Source of the DNA: Deltaproteobacteria bacterium
Lineage (GTDB): Bacteria > Myxococcota_A > JAADFL01
Assembly (NCBI GenBank): GCA_013152945.1
Contig: JAADFL010000025.1
Span: 1-40,163, forward strand
Reading direction: 5' to 3'
DNA length: 40,163 nt
Below the pieces are notes generated by a model. It had not been told where the DNA came from and did not search any database. It saw nothing but the letters and a program-made list of their open reading frames with translations. How positions within the stretch are numbered: the first letter of the stretch is position 1; every line of letters starts with the position of its first letter. Of the stretch, positions 1 through 8,654 are shown piece by piece. Both the position numbers and the translations under genes were made by a program.

Positions 1-1
1 G

Positions 2-1180
2 GAGAATGTAAAAGAAAAACGAAAGGAAATACTTACAAACCGTTCCGAGGCTGGACATGAAAACGACAAGGGAATCTGGCACATAGGTGGCGAGCTTCGT
101 TCGGGACAGACTATTTTCTCGGCACTCGCCTCCGGTGGTGTTCCGGCCGAGGCCGCCGAAAAGGTGGTCAAGGCGCTTTCAGGTATTTTTTCCTTCAGGA
201 GGGCCAGGCCCGGCGACAGGTACAAAATAGTGATCGACGAGGATGGAAAGGTTAAACGTTTCGATTACCGGACAATCGGTTTCGAACATTTCGTGGTCGA
301 GGCAAAAGATGGAAAGTTGGCCGGTAGAAAAGAGGAACTTCCCAGAACCAAGCGTGTCTTCGGTATAGGCGGCAGAATACATTCTTCTTTGTATGAAGCT
401 CTGCGTGAACAAGGCCAAGATCCTTCTTTGGCATATCTCCTGGTGGATGCATTCGCATGGGACATCGACTTCTACTGTGACCCAAGGTCCGGTGATGTTT
501 TCAAGATGGTGGTGGAAGAGGTTCTCGTTGACGGCAGGCCTATCGGATTATTTGAATTGTTGGCCGCGGAGTACAAGGGAGCCGTGGTTTCAGTCAAGGG
601 GTTTAGACACAAGAACGTATCAGGAGGATATGGGTACTATACAGAAGACGGCAGGAATCTACAGAAGACTTTTTTGAAGTCACCTTTAAAATATGCCAGG
701 ATTACTTCAAAATTCGGTTGGCGCGTTCATCCTATTCTGGGTTTTTCCCGGAAACATAACGGAGTGGATTTCGGTGCTCCCAGAGGCACGCCTATTTGGG
801 CGGCAGCCGACGGTACCGTGGAAAGGGCGGGATGGCTGGGACATTGCGGCCGTGGTGTAATACTTCGCCATCCTACCGGGCATGAGACGATCTATTGTCA
901 CATGTCCAAGCTTGGAAGGGGAATAAGGCCCGGAGTCAGGGTTGAGCAAAAGCAGATCATCGGCCTTGTGGGAGCCACCGGCCGGGCAACAGGTCCTCAC
1001 TTGCATTATGGTATGAAGTTTCGGGGCAGATTCATAAATCCTCTGAAGCAGCATTTTCCAAGGGGAAAACCACTTTCAAAGGATGAGATGGATTCGTTTG
1101 GCCGTGAGGTAAGGGAACTCAATGCTATTTTGAATGATATCCAAATTCCCGGTGAGAGCCTTGTGCGGGGAGGAGGATGA
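2..1180 (+). CDS. M23-family peptidoglycan metallopeptidase, 5'-truncated by the window edge
   Basis: Zinc endopeptidase of the LytM/M23 family, expected to cut peptide cross-links of peptidoglycan in the periplasm. The frame is open from base 2 with no stop, and the residues before the GTG at 164 (GELRSGQTIFSALASGG) match the OapA/LysM-like domain that precedes the catalytic domain in MepM/YebA-type enzymes. The true start therefore lies left of the window and the GTG at 164 is internal. The catalytic part carries HNGVDFG (His at 755-757, Asp at 767-769) and the HLH motif at 998-1006, so the zinc ligands are intact. The stop overlaps the next start as ATGA (1177-1180), which implies translational coupling with the GH3 gene. 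The metallopeptidase assignment is firm; whether it is a hydrolase acting in growth or in division cannot be told. Confidence 0.93.
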   Translation, partial: ENVKEKRKEILTNRSEAGHENDKGIWHIGGELRSGQTIFSALASGGVPAEAAEKVVKALSGIFSFRRARPGDRYKIVIDEDGKVKRFDYRTIGFEHFVVEAKDGKLAGRKEELPRTKRVFGIGGRIHSSLYEALREQGQDPSLAYLLVDAFAWDIDFYCDPRSGDVFKMVVEEVLVDGRPIGLFELLAAEYKGAVVSVKGFRHKNVSGGYGYYTEDGRNLQKTFLKSPLKYARITSKFGWRVHPILGFSRKHNGVDFGAPRGTPIWAAADGTVERAGWLGHCGRGVILRHPTGHETIYCHMSKLGRGIRPGVRVEQKQIIGLVGATGRATGPHLHYGMKFRGRFINPLKQHFPRGKPLSKDEMDSFGREVRELNAILNDIQIPGESLVRGGG

Positions 1181-2916
1181 TAAGACAACCCTTTTCTTTT
1201 CTTTTTTTTACCGCGGCGGCCTTGTATTCATTAATAGTCACGGCAAAGGGAATAGTCGCGGCAAAAGGCGCTGATCTTGCGAGGATTGAGGCATCCTTGA
1301 CGCCGGAGGACAAGGTCGGCCAGTTGATGGTGATTGGCCTTGAAGGCACGAAACTGGGGCCTAATCAACGACGTCTGCTCCAAGAGTTGAAACCCGGTGG
1401 TGTAGTGATATTCGGCAGAAATGTAAGGAGCCCCTTCCAGGTGTTTACTTTGCTCCGTGAAATCGGAAAAGTGTTGGAAAAAGAGATAAGGCCGTTTTTA
1501 GCTACAGACCAGGAGGGCGGCGCAGTGGTAAGGCTCAAGCACGGTGCGCTCGTATTTCCCGGTGCGATGTTGCTTGGAGCTGCAGGAAATCCCGGGCTGG
1601 CCCGCAAGGCCGGGAATGCGACCGGCCAGGACATGGCCAGGTTGGGATTCAACGTGAATCTTGCTCCTGTAATGGACGTGAATTCCAGGGCCGACAACCC
1701 GGTAATAGGAATCAGGTCTTTCGGCGATGACCCGGATGAAGTCGCGATTATGGGGACAGCTTTTGCGCAGGGACTCCTGGCCGGAGGAATACTTCCGGTT
1801 GCCAAGCATTTTCCCGGGCACGGGGACACTGCCGTGGATTCACATGGCACTCTGCCCAAGGTCTCTAATGACTTGAACAGACTGCTAAGGGTTGAGCTGA
1901 AGCCGTTTATAAAGGTATTTGACAGTGGATTTTGTCCAATCGTAATGACCGCCCATGTAGCTGTTCCGGCGCTGGAGAAAGATAGGGCCGTCATACCATC
2001 AACGCTTTCGTACAACGTGATAACCTCCCTTTTGAGAAATCGCCTGGGTTTCAATGGAGTCGTGATGACAGATGACTTGGGCATGGCCGCCCTGGCCGGC
2101 ATTCCAACAGGAGAAGCAGCGGTAAGGGCCTTGGAGGCAGGTGCCGACATGCTCCTGGTGAGCAGGGGCAGCAACGTACAACTGGCTGTCAAGAAGGCGG
2201 TGCTCGACGCCTTGAGAAAAAAAAGACTTTCACAAGAGAGGATAGATTCTAGTCTGGGCAGGATATTGAAGCTGAAGAAAAGGGCCGGTATTCTGGACGG
2301 CTATGTCAAGGTGCCGTTCACCAGGAGACCGTCAAGGGCTGGAAAGAGACTCGTAATGGAAGTGGCCAGAAAGGGAGTCACAATGGTGTGGAACAAGGCC
2401 GGCGCTCTTCCGGTAAGAGGCAAAGGTCGAGTGACGGTGTTGTCACAGAGTTTGACGTTTCTCAAAGACATAAAGAGGCTCGTGCCGAAGATCGAGGGAT
2501 GGAGTATCTCGTCGAGGATATCCAGGCCCTCAGCAGCCATGATCGTCAGGGAAGCCTTGCGGGGAGGCGATCCAAAAGAAATAATTGTGGCTGTTACCAA
2601 CAAGAGGGGCAGGTCGATAATGGATTTATTGAAAAACAGAGTAAAGGCGCCTGTGGTGCTGGTGTCACTGGGCTCTCCCTACCTGCTGCAAGGCGGCACA
2701 TGGGCAGATGCAGGTATTGCCGTGTACTCTTTCAGATGGCCTGCCTGCTGGGCCGCGGCGAGCGTGGTGGCAGGCAGATTGAATCCACAGGGAAAGCTTC
2801 CCGTCACCATCCCCGGGGTGGCTGAAAGGGGACGTGGCATTGGTTTTAAAAAATTCAGGGCCAAGCTTTCGTCGGGCAAGGCCGGCAAAAAGGAAGAAAA
2901 ATCGTTCTCTCACTGA
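1177..2916 (+). CDS. Glycoside hydrolase family 3 beta-N-acetylhexosaminidase (NagZ-like, two-domain)
   Basis: Predicted to release N-acetylglucosamine from peptidoglycan fragments. The N-terminal TIM-barrel has the family signatures: DQEGG at residues 111-115, KHFPGHGDT from residue 210 running into the D-S-H of 221-223 (the Asp/His acid-base dyad of NagZ), and TDDLGM at 298-303 with Asp299 as the likely nucleophile. At 579 residues it is much longer than the single-domain E. coli NagZ and resembles the Bacillus YbbD/NagZ type with a second alpha/beta domain (about residues 390-550). A hydrophobic N-terminus (about residues 8-28) suggests export, unlike cytoplasmic E. coli NagZ. The start ATG overlaps the stop of the M23 gene, and a purine-rich GGGGAGGAGG lies right before it. 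Pairing with M23 fits a cell-wall turnover operon. Confidence 0.92.
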   Translation: MIRQPFSFLFFTAAALYSLIVTAKGIVAAKGADLARIEASLTPEDKVGQLMVIGLEGTKLGPNQRRLLQELKPGGVVIFGRNVRSPFQVFTLLREIGKVLEKEIRPFLATDQEGGAVVRLKHGALVFPGAMLLGAAGNPGLARKAGNATGQDMARLGFNVNLAPVMDVNSRADNPVIGIRSFGDDPDEVAIMGTAFAQGLLAGGILPVAKHFPGHGDTAVDSHGTLPKVSNDLNRLLRVELKPFIKVFDSGFCPIVMTAHVAVPALEKDRAVIPSTLSYNVITSLLRNRLGFNGVVMTDDLGMAALAGIPTGEAAVRALEAGADMLLVSRGSNVQLAVKKAVLDALRKKRLSQERIDSSLGRILKLKKRAGILDGYVKVPFTRRPSRAGKRLVMEVARKGVTMVWNKAGALPVRGKGRVTVLSQSLTFLKDIKRLVPKIEGWSISSRISRPSAAMIVREALRGGDPKEIIVAVTNKRGRSIMDLLKNRVKAPVVLVSLGSPYLLQGGTWADAGIAVYSFRWPACWAAASVVAGRLNPQGKLPVTIPGVAERGRGIGFKKFRAKLSSGKAGKKEEKSFSH

Positions 2917-2934
2917 GGTGCAAGGAGTGTGGAT

Positions 2935-3369
2935 GTGAAAAGGACCCTGCTTTCTACATTCGGTGCGGTTTTGCTTATTTTATTGGGCCTGATGAATACT
3001 GTTGGAGGTATTGGTTGGATTTGGGGAAGAACCATGTTGGCAATGGGGAAACTCGGCTCACAGGCCCAAGAGGAACAAATAACAACCAATGAAGCTGTTA
3101 GAGCAAAGATACAAAGATTGGAGAAAGTGGCGCCTGTTCTGGGCGCGTTTACTCTCCTTTTCGGGATTTGCGCAATTGTTGCCGGAGCAGCCGTTCTTGC
3201 CTTGAAACCCTGGTCTCATATTCTTGCCGTCTGTTCTATGGCCGGGGCCGGTGTGGTAACCTTGGCTTATGGAATGTTGCTGCATTTCGGTTTGTTTACG
3301 GTGTTCTTTCTGTTGCTCTATGCCTTTACGGCGGTTGCAGTGCTGTATTCAAAGCAGGAAGCATCGTAA
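2935..3369 (+). CDS. Small four-TM membrane protein of unknown function
   Basis: A protein of about 144 residues with four hydrophobic segments. The first is near the N-terminus, followed by a polar loop containing a short helical stretch (EEQITTNEAVRAKIQRLEK); three more segments fill the C-terminal half. I chose the GTG at 2935 because AAGGAG (2922-2927) lies seven bases upstream; the GTG at 2929 in the same frame is too close to it. The gene starts 18 bases after the GH3 stop and ends 27 bases before the next start, so it belongs to the same transcription unit. I do not recognise the family. The context suggests an accessory inner-membrane protein for the cell-wall enzymes or for the next gene product. 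Confidence 0.72.
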   Translation: MKRTLLSTFGAVLLILLGLMNTVGGIGWIWGRTMLAMGKLGSQAQEEQITTNEAVRAKIQRLEKVAPVLGAFTLLFGICAIVAGAAVLALKPWSHILAVCSMAGAGVVTLAYGMLLHFGLFTVFFLLLYAFTAVAVLYSKQEAS

Positions 3370-3396
3370 CCGATTTCATAGCCCCTGGAGACCAAA

Positions 3397-4950
3397 ATGC
3401 AAGACCGGGAGACTAAGACCGCGCACTTCGGTTTGATGCGATGGGTCGCCTGGTCTGCAGGGATTTCCGCCTTTGCTCTTATTTCGGGACTGATTTGGGT
3501 ATCGACACTGAAAGTGGAAGTTGCAACAAGGGTGTTCGGTCAAAGGGTTATTGTATCAGGAGAAAGGGCTGCGCTGAGATTGGGCGTCGTGGATGCTCGG
3601 ACCGGAAGGTTCATGCCTGGGGCAAAGATTAACGTCAGCTTGGAGAGTGAAAAAGGTATTTTCCATATTTTAAAAGGAAAGAAGGGAATCCAGGATACAG
3701 TTGGAATAAATTTTATAGTGCCAAAAGGCCTGTATGGCCGGTCTGACTACTTGGTGAAAAGCGTATTGAACGGTCATGAGGAATTGCGAAGGATAGGCAT
3801 TCGAATATTGAAGGAAACAGAGTTGGGTGAAGGAGGTGAAAAGTACAGAGATAACGACCTGCATGTCACAGGTGACAAGGCTCCGAGGATAACCAGGCTC
3901 GGCGGAGATGATCGGATCGAACTGTTTGCATTTCCCGAGGGGCCGGCCCTGGTATCAGGAATGGAAAACGAGTTGTTTTTCGTCATAGCCGGGAAAGGGG
4001 GCGAGCCCTTGCAGGCAACACTGAAACTGGATCTTGTGCCCGGCGGCTTCGCAGCAGGTCCGTCAGGTTTGATAACAGTGAAAGTGAAACCCAGGTTTGG
4101 TAGATGGTACAAGATTCATGCACAAGTAACAACGGAAGATCAGAGAACGGCATCCTTCCTGGTCGAGTTGCAGGTGCCTCCGGTTCAGGTGATTGTAAGG
4201 CCAAGGGCAAGGGTCTTGAAAAAAGGCCTTGATACGAGTGTATCTATTTCGAGTTTCAGGAACAAAACTTTCATTTACTGCGACGTGTGGTCACAAGGCC
4301 GGTGGATTCTTACAAAAGCAGTGAAGACTCTGACGGGCAAGGCCGAGATACCGTTAAGATTCGAACATTCGAGTATGATGTCTTCAAAGGCTCTGTCCGG
4401 GCCGCTGATGATTCAGTCGTATCTCAATCCATTCAACCCGGGTCGTGCACATGATGAGAGATTGATCTTCGTAGGAAACAATGTGAATGGGTGCAATATT
4501 GCTCACAAACTCACTGTGGCGGGATACGTATTGCCTGCATTTGAAATGGCATGGAATCATTTGGATGGTGCGGTCTGCAGGGATACGAACATGACCCGTG
4601 CTGCATTGGCATCGGCATTGAAAGGTTTTCATCCGCCCCCATTACTGCTTGATTCATTCAACCTGAAACAAGAGGAATTGAAGGCTTTCAAGTCCCGCGT
4701 GAGGTGGGTCTTGGCCGGGTTGCTTGGAGGTGGCGGCGGCATATTCCTTTTAGTAATCTACATAATCGTTTTGGGAAATTACCGTACAGGGCAAAAGGCC
4801 ATGAATGACGCCCTGACAGAAGAATCCGGGCCGATTAGCAGCTCGAGACCACAAGGCGCTACTATTGAACTTTTTGCATTGATGACAATTATTGCATTGG
4901 CCCTGGCCGGCCTTGTTTACCTCCTGGTCAGCTTGAGATGGAGAATGTAG
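3397..4950 (+). CDS. Inner-membrane protein with large extracytoplasmic domain, unknown function
   Basis: A protein of 517 residues with one TM segment near the N-terminus (about residues 12-32), a long polar part (about 35-430), and two TM segments at the C-terminus (about 434-460 and 488-512). The polar part begins with a beta-rich segment resembling macroglobulin or Ig-like folds (GERAALRLGVVDARTGRFM), but I cannot assign a family with confidence. The ATG at 3397 has GGAG at 3387-3390 with six bases between. It is the last plus-strand gene of the group that starts with the M23 peptidase, and is followed by a dispersed repeat and a convergent gene. Residues 725-745 of the DNA numbering do not matter here; the glycine-rich stretch GLLGGGGG lies at the entry of the second TM segment. 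Confidence 0.75.
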   Translation: MQDRETKTAHFGLMRWVAWSAGISAFALISGLIWVSTLKVEVATRVFGQRVIVSGERAALRLGVVDARTGRFMPGAKINVSLESEKGIFHILKGKKGIQDTVGINFIVPKGLYGRSDYLVKSVLNGHEELRRIGIRILKETELGEGGEKYRDNDLHVTGDKAPRITRLGGDDRIELFAFPEGPALVSGMENELFFVIAGKGGEPLQATLKLDLVPGGFAAGPSGLITVKVKPRFGRWYKIHAQVTTEDQRTASFLVELQVPPVQVIVRPRARVLKKGLDTSVSISSFRNKTFIYCDVWSQGRWILTKAVKTLTGKAEIPLRFEHSSMMSSKALSGPLMIQSYLNPFNPGRAHDERLIFVGNNVNGCNIAHKLTVAGYVLPAFEMAWNHLDGAVCRDTNMTRAALASALKGFHPPPLLLDSFNLKQEELKAFKSRVRWVLAGLLGGGGGIFLLVIYIIVLGNYRTGQKAMNDALTEESGPISSSRPQGATIELFALMTIIALALAGLVYLLVSLRWRM

Positions 4951-4965
4951 ATTTATTGGACATTC

Positions 4966-5043
4966 TTGACGGCTTCGTAAATAGTCGAGGTATGGATCAT
5001 GGATGTTATGATAATAATTGGAAAGGCTTTTAAGAGATCGAAA
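4966..5043 (+). repeat. Copy A of a dispersed palindromic repeat (REP-like)
   Basis: An element of 78 bases that matches 16362-16440 over its whole length with roughly three quarters identity by eye. Shared blocks are TTGAC, GTAAA, AGTCG, ATCATGGAT, ATGAT and GGAAAGGC. Its centre holds ATCAT...ATGAT arms that can form a hairpin. It sits in the convergent gap between a plus-strand and a minus-strand gene, outside coding sequence. Confidence 0.7.
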
Positions 5044-5117
5044 CGTACTGTCCGTATCTGATTATTTTTCTTAGCAAGTTTATTTTACCGGCAGGACAAT
5101 CAGGTCGAGAAAGTTTG

Positions 5118-5852
5118 CTATTGAGTTCTTACGCAGACGGTCTTGTCCTTCAGTTCGTGTTCCCCGACGGTATAGGGCGCCTCACATTGCCATCCTGAGC
5201 TACTTGGGCAATCGCCTACGTTAGAACAGAAATCAGTGCAATAACCTTTACAACTTCTGTCCGGGTGCTCTTTCCTGGCCCTTTGAAGATAGTCCTCCCT
5301 CGATTGATCGGTTGGCGCGAGCTTGACGTAACAGCTACCGGGATCATCGAAGCTCAACTTGACCTGCAGCTTGTCCTTATCAGAGCCCTCCGAGGCCGGT
5401 GGCGCGCATATTCCGGTCATGGTGCCGCCGTATGCCTGTTCCTTTGAAATACTGTCACAAATCGACTGTGTAAAGTCCACCTTGGAATCAGCGAGGGAAC
5501 AGGGCCTGCATACGAAATTTGCCACTCCCTTACAATCGTCATCGGATTTACACATCCTGGTACATGCTCCGAGTGATCTCGATGTATATTTGATGAAAAC
5601 ACCCTCCAGGCAACGGTTGGACTCTTCGCTGACCGTACCGGCGTCGTAACATGGCGTGCATTGGGGTGTGAATTCATTACCCCAGGTTACACACATGCTG
5701 GATGAGCACCCGTTGAGTTTGTTTTGTTCCAGGCAATGCACATCCTTGCCCGTGGAACACTTGGTATTACATGGATCGCCCAAATCCTTGCCGCAACCCT
5801 GGGCCAAGAGCATTGCCGCCATTGCTGCGCCCAGATAGGTAAGCACCTTCAT
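5118..5852 (-). CDS. Cys-rich lipoprotein
   Basis: A 244-residue lipoprotein: the signal peptide ends in the lipobox LAQG-C with Cys20 as the lipidation site. The mature part is very rich in cysteine, spaced in clusters such as CTRMCKSDDDC and CKGYCTDFC, which indicates many disulfides in an extracytoplasmic protein. Proteins of this type are common in Myxococcota and relatives, mostly without known function. The ATG at 5852 is preceded by AAAGGTGG (5862-5869, read on the minus strand). It is transcribed away from the VWA lipoprotein gene, and a good promoter-like pair lies at 5896-5924. No enzymatic motif is seen. It could be a surface adhesin or a partner of the VWA protein, but this is context only. 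Confidence 0.82.
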   Translation of the reverse strand: MKVLTYLGAAMAAMLLAQGCGKDLGDPCNTKCSTGKDVHCLEQNKLNGCSSSMCVTWGNEFTPQCTPCYDAGTVSEESNRCLEGVFIKYTSRSLGACTRMCKSDDDCKGVANFVCRPCSLADSKVDFTQSICDSISKEQAYGGTMTGICAPPASEGSDKDKLQVKLSFDDPGSCYVKLAPTDQSREDYLQRARKEHPDRSCKGYCTDFCSNVGDCPSSSGWQCEAPYTVGEHELKDKTVCVRTQ

Positions 5853-5895
5853 GGCATGTCACCACCTTTCAATGAGAAGACTTTCTAATCATCTG

Positions 5896-5924
5896 ATAGT
5901 ATTGAAGAAGCCCTGCGGGGTCAA
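5896..5924 (-). promoter_or_regulatory. Sigma70-like promoter of the Cys-rich lipoprotein gene
   Basis: On the minus strand, TTGACC (5919-5924) and TACTAT (5896-5901) are separated by exactly 17 bases. The predicted transcript would start near 5889, giving a leader of about 37 bases before the ATG at 5852. Match to consensus is 5/6 and 4/6. Confidence 0.55.
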
Positions 5925-5982
5925 TAGAAATCTTTTGTCCCAAAAGCCTTGCTCGCGGGCGGAATCTTTAAAAAACTTTTAC

Positions 5983-6011
5983 TTGACAGGCAATGCCTGC
6001 TGAAATAGCTT
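5983..6011 (+). promoter_or_regulatory. Candidate promoter/operator upstream of the VWA lipoprotein gene
   Basis: A perfect -35 hexamer TTGACA (5983-5988) overlaps a 13-base palindrome CAGGCA-A-TGCCTG (5987-5999). The -10 at 17 bases spacing (TAGCTT, 6006-6011) is poor, so the promoter may need an activator. The palindrome is placed where a repressor or activator would act. This is sequence inference only. Confidence 0.33.
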
Positions 6012-6108
6012 GAATATCAAGATAAATAGATAGATTCGAAGCTGTCAGGCTGATGTTATTGGTATGTTTTTATAGCTGCACGATGAACCATTTATGACGG
6101 AGGATGCC

Positions 6109-7752
6109 ATGAAACAACAAAGGTGCACCACAAAATTAACTGCTTGGCCACTTTTTTTGGGCTTACCCCTCCTGGTCTTTTCCTGCCAGGACTACAAGTG
6201 GTCACCCAATACCAGTCCTGTGTGCAACGAGACCGATCAATCCTCTGTCCAGCCTGTCATCAAGTCACTGGACATACTGTTCGTAATAGACAATTCGGGT
6301 TCAATGGCCGAAGAGCAGAAGAACATGGCCGACAATTTCAACAAGTTCATAAAGCAGCTCGTGGATTCCGATGCAGACTACCAGATAGGTGTTGTCACCA
6401 CAGACCTGGAATCCGGCAAGGGGGAACTCATTACAAAGGATGGAGATCCGAACCACAAGATTATCAAGTCGACGTGGGCGGCAGCCGATATACAAAATAT
6501 ATTCTCACAAAATATTCAACCCGGAATCAACGGGAGCAACTTTGAGAAAGGGCTTGGTGTTGCAAAGGCCGCGCTTTCACCAGAGATGCTGTCCAAGCCA
6601 CTGGACCAAGGGGGCAACAAGGGATTCCTAAGAAATGACTCCACCCTCGGCATCGTGTTCGTGTCTGACGAGAACGATTGCAGTTACCCGCCAAGTGCAA
6701 AGTGTCCGGGCAACACCAACGCACCGGACTGTATTAGTGAGAGTAACGCCACTTTCGAGTGTGACGACAAGGAAGACCTGCTTACAGACGTGTCGGAATT
6801 CTATGATTTTTTTGTGGACGATGACGGCGCAGGCGCAGCAGACACGGGCCTTCGTCCACCAAAGAAGATAATAGTAGCCGCAATAACCGGTATCCGGGAT
6901 GACACCTCCCAGGAGGCATGTGTAAACGTTGACGGTAATATAAGGAAGTTGGATATCGCTTGCTGGGCCTTGAAGCCCGATGATGTCGGCGGGACAGGCA
7001 CTAATGGTGTTTTAGCTGATCCGGAGGGAGGAGGCAGGCAGTCCAAGTTCACCGTGGATCCGGGAGATCGGCAGTTTTCGGCCCAGGATGTAACTGACAA
7101 TAAATACGTGCGTATTAAGAATTCAACCAAGGAGTGCGACAACGGCGTATGGCCTATCAAGGAAAAGGTGGACCAGGAAAACTCGGTCATGATCGAGAAT
7201 GTAGGCGGTTCGGGTCTTTTCGAGGCCGATACCGGTCTTGACTGGGAGGTCGGGGTTTCTCCTGGATTTGCTACAGAAGGAACAAGGTACCAGGAACTCG
7301 TGAAAAGGTTCCCAAGGGGTTTTCTAGGAACAATTTGCACCTTTGACTGGGGGCCGACCCTGGAGAGGCTCGGAGCCGTGTTCACCTTGAAGTTCGAGTT
7401 TTGCCTGGCCGATCCTCCTGCAGGTCTGGCCGACCTGCTCGCCAAGTATGGAGGCGACGGAGAAGCAGCTTGTCCGGAGGTGGAGAATCTGGTCAATGTA
7501 AAAGTGGATAACACGCAGGTTCATTGCAATGATCCGAGTCACCCTTGGAGGGTCGTGGAGGACAAGACAAACTGCCCGAACGGGTCTGGTTTCAAGGTGG
7601 AATTCTACAACTCCGCGCGTTCAGACTGCAATACGGACCCGCCTGGGCCAAAATGTTTCCCTCAACCGGGGCAAAAGGCTCAAATTTTCTATCTTTCGCA
7701 AGAAGGGAACTCCGAGAGATGTGTGGGTAAGGACAAGAATAAACAAGATTGA
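6109..7752 (+). CDS. VWA-domain lipoprotein
   Basis: A 547-residue lipoprotein with a signal peptide ending in the lipobox VFS-C (Cys26). A von Willebrand A domain follows directly: DILFVIDNSGSM at residues 55-66 gives the MIDAS motif D61-x-S63-x-S65, so metal-dependent ligand binding is plausible. The rest contains several cysteines and acidic, Gly/Asn-rich loops (for example SDENDCSYPPS), typical of secreted myxobacterial VWA proteins. An ATG at 6094 is in frame, but GGAGG (6099-6103) stands five bases before the ATG at 6109, which also gives a proper signal peptide, so I use 6109. It diverges from the Cys-rich lipoprotein gene. It could be a surface adhesion protein, and its closeness to the outer-membrane barrel gene 77-86 bases downstream may be functional. 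Confidence 0.88.
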   Translation: MKQQRCTTKLTAWPLFLGLPLLVFSCQDYKWSPNTSPVCNETDQSSVQPVIKSLDILFVIDNSGSMAEEQKNMADNFNKFIKQLVDSDADYQIGVVTTDLESGKGELITKDGDPNHKIIKSTWAAADIQNIFSQNIQPGINGSNFEKGLGVAKAALSPEMLSKPLDQGGNKGFLRNDSTLGIVFVSDENDCSYPPSAKCPGNTNAPDCISESNATFECDDKEDLLTDVSEFYDFFVDDDGAGAADTGLRPPKKIIVAAITGIRDDTSQEACVNVDGNIRKLDIACWALKPDDVGGTGTNGVLADPEGGGRQSKFTVDPGDRQFSAQDVTDNKYVRIKNSTKECDNGVWPIKEKVDQENSVMIENVGGSGLFEADTGLDWEVGVSPGFATEGTRYQELVKRFPRGFLGTICTFDWGPTLERLGAVFTLKFEFCLADPPAGLADLLAKYGGDGEAACPEVENLVNVKVDNTQVHCNDPSHPWRVVEDKTNCPNGSGFKVEFYNSARSDCNTDPPGPKCFPQPGQKAQIFYLSQEGNSERCVGKDKNKQD

Positions 7753-7838
7753 ATATCCAGGTGAGTGGTGTGCGAGGTAGGCTTGCATACCGGCTGGTGG
7801 ACTAGGATGTTGAAAAAGCACGAGGAGAAATGGTGACA

Positions 7839-8642
7839 ATGGGCCGTATCAATAAGCTGGTCGCAGCAGTAGTCGTCTTTGTTTTCATTCCAGCCGTCGG
7901 GATAAACGCCCAGGAGGTGGATACTCCCAGGAAGGTTGTGCCGCTCAAGGATCGAATAAAGTCGGTCCAGCAGAAGGTGTTCCTGAAAAAGGGAAGGTTT
8001 GAATTCGGCCCGCTTTTCGGCTTCGGCTTAAATGATAACTATGTGCACAACTTCCAATTGGGAGCGATCTTGGCTTACCATATAACCGAGCAGTGGGCAA
8101 TCGAAGCGGGCGGCGGCTACACTTTGCACAAGGTCAAGGGCTGGATAGACGATGTGGAAAATGTCTACAACATGCAAATTTTCCCCCATATCGCCTATAA
8201 GGAATATGCGTTGAATGTCGGTGCCACATGGTCGCCTATCTATGGGAAATGGTCCATACTGGATGATTTCATCATACACCTCGACATGTATTTACTGGCC
8301 GGATTCTCCGGGTTGGGCGTGGATGGATCATTCAAACCCGGTGGCCAAGTGGGCGTGGGTATGAGCATATTTACTACAAGGTGGCTGTCCCTGAGGCTGG
8401 AATACAGAGATACGATGTACGGTCAGGATGGATTCGCCAACCACATGCTCTTCTTTGTCGGTGCCGGGTTCTGGGTGCCCTTCGATTTCCATTACACAAC
8501 AGGTGTAAAGACCATCAGGCGAACAGCCCGGCAGGAACAACCCGCAAAGAAAAAGAAGAAGAAAGAGGAGAAAAAGGAGGAGAAGAAGAAAGAAGAGAAC
8601 GAGCCTTCACTGGACGACATACAACTCGAACTCGGTGAGTGA
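7839..8642 (+). CDS. Outer-membrane beta-barrel protein (OMP_myx_plus type; GltA/GltB/NfsA/NfsB-like)
   Basis: An exported protein of 267 residues (270 if the ATG at 7830 is used). The signal peptide ends near GINA-QE. The mature part has alternating amphipathic strands with aromatic girdles (ITEQWAIEAGGGYTLH; TRWLSLRLEYRDTMYG) typical of the barrel family found in Myxococcota. In M. xanthus, barrels of this kind (GltA, GltB, GltH; NfsA, NfsB) are the outer-membrane part of the gliding and spore-coat machines. After the barrel comes an unusual Lys/Glu tail (about residues 230-250) ending in SLDDIQLELGE. GAGGAG (7822-7827) lies 2, 5 or 11 bases before ATG 7830, GTG 7833 and ATG 7839; the start is therefore uncertain, and 7839 gives the cleanest signal peptide. 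The next gene starts 12 bases after the stop. Confidence 0.82.
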   Translation: MGRINKLVAAVVVFVFIPAVGINAQEVDTPRKVVPLKDRIKSVQQKVFLKKGRFEFGPLFGFGLNDNYVHNFQLGAILAYHITEQWAIEAGGGYTLHKVKGWIDDVENVYNMQIFPHIAYKEYALNVGATWSPIYGKWSILDDFIIHLDMYLLAGFSGLGVDGSFKPGGQVGVGMSIFTTRWLSLRLEYRDTMYGQDGFANHMLFFVGAGFWVPFDFHYTTGVKTIRRTARQEQPAKKKKKKEEKKEEKKKEENEPSLDDIQLELGE

Positions 8643-8654
8643 GGGAGGCGCGGC

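Noticed and set aside
1365-2192. Long minus-strand open frame opposite the GH3 gene
   Set aside because: The plus strand encodes a clear GH3 enzyme with all motifs; the minus frame is a Ser/Pro-rich shadow.
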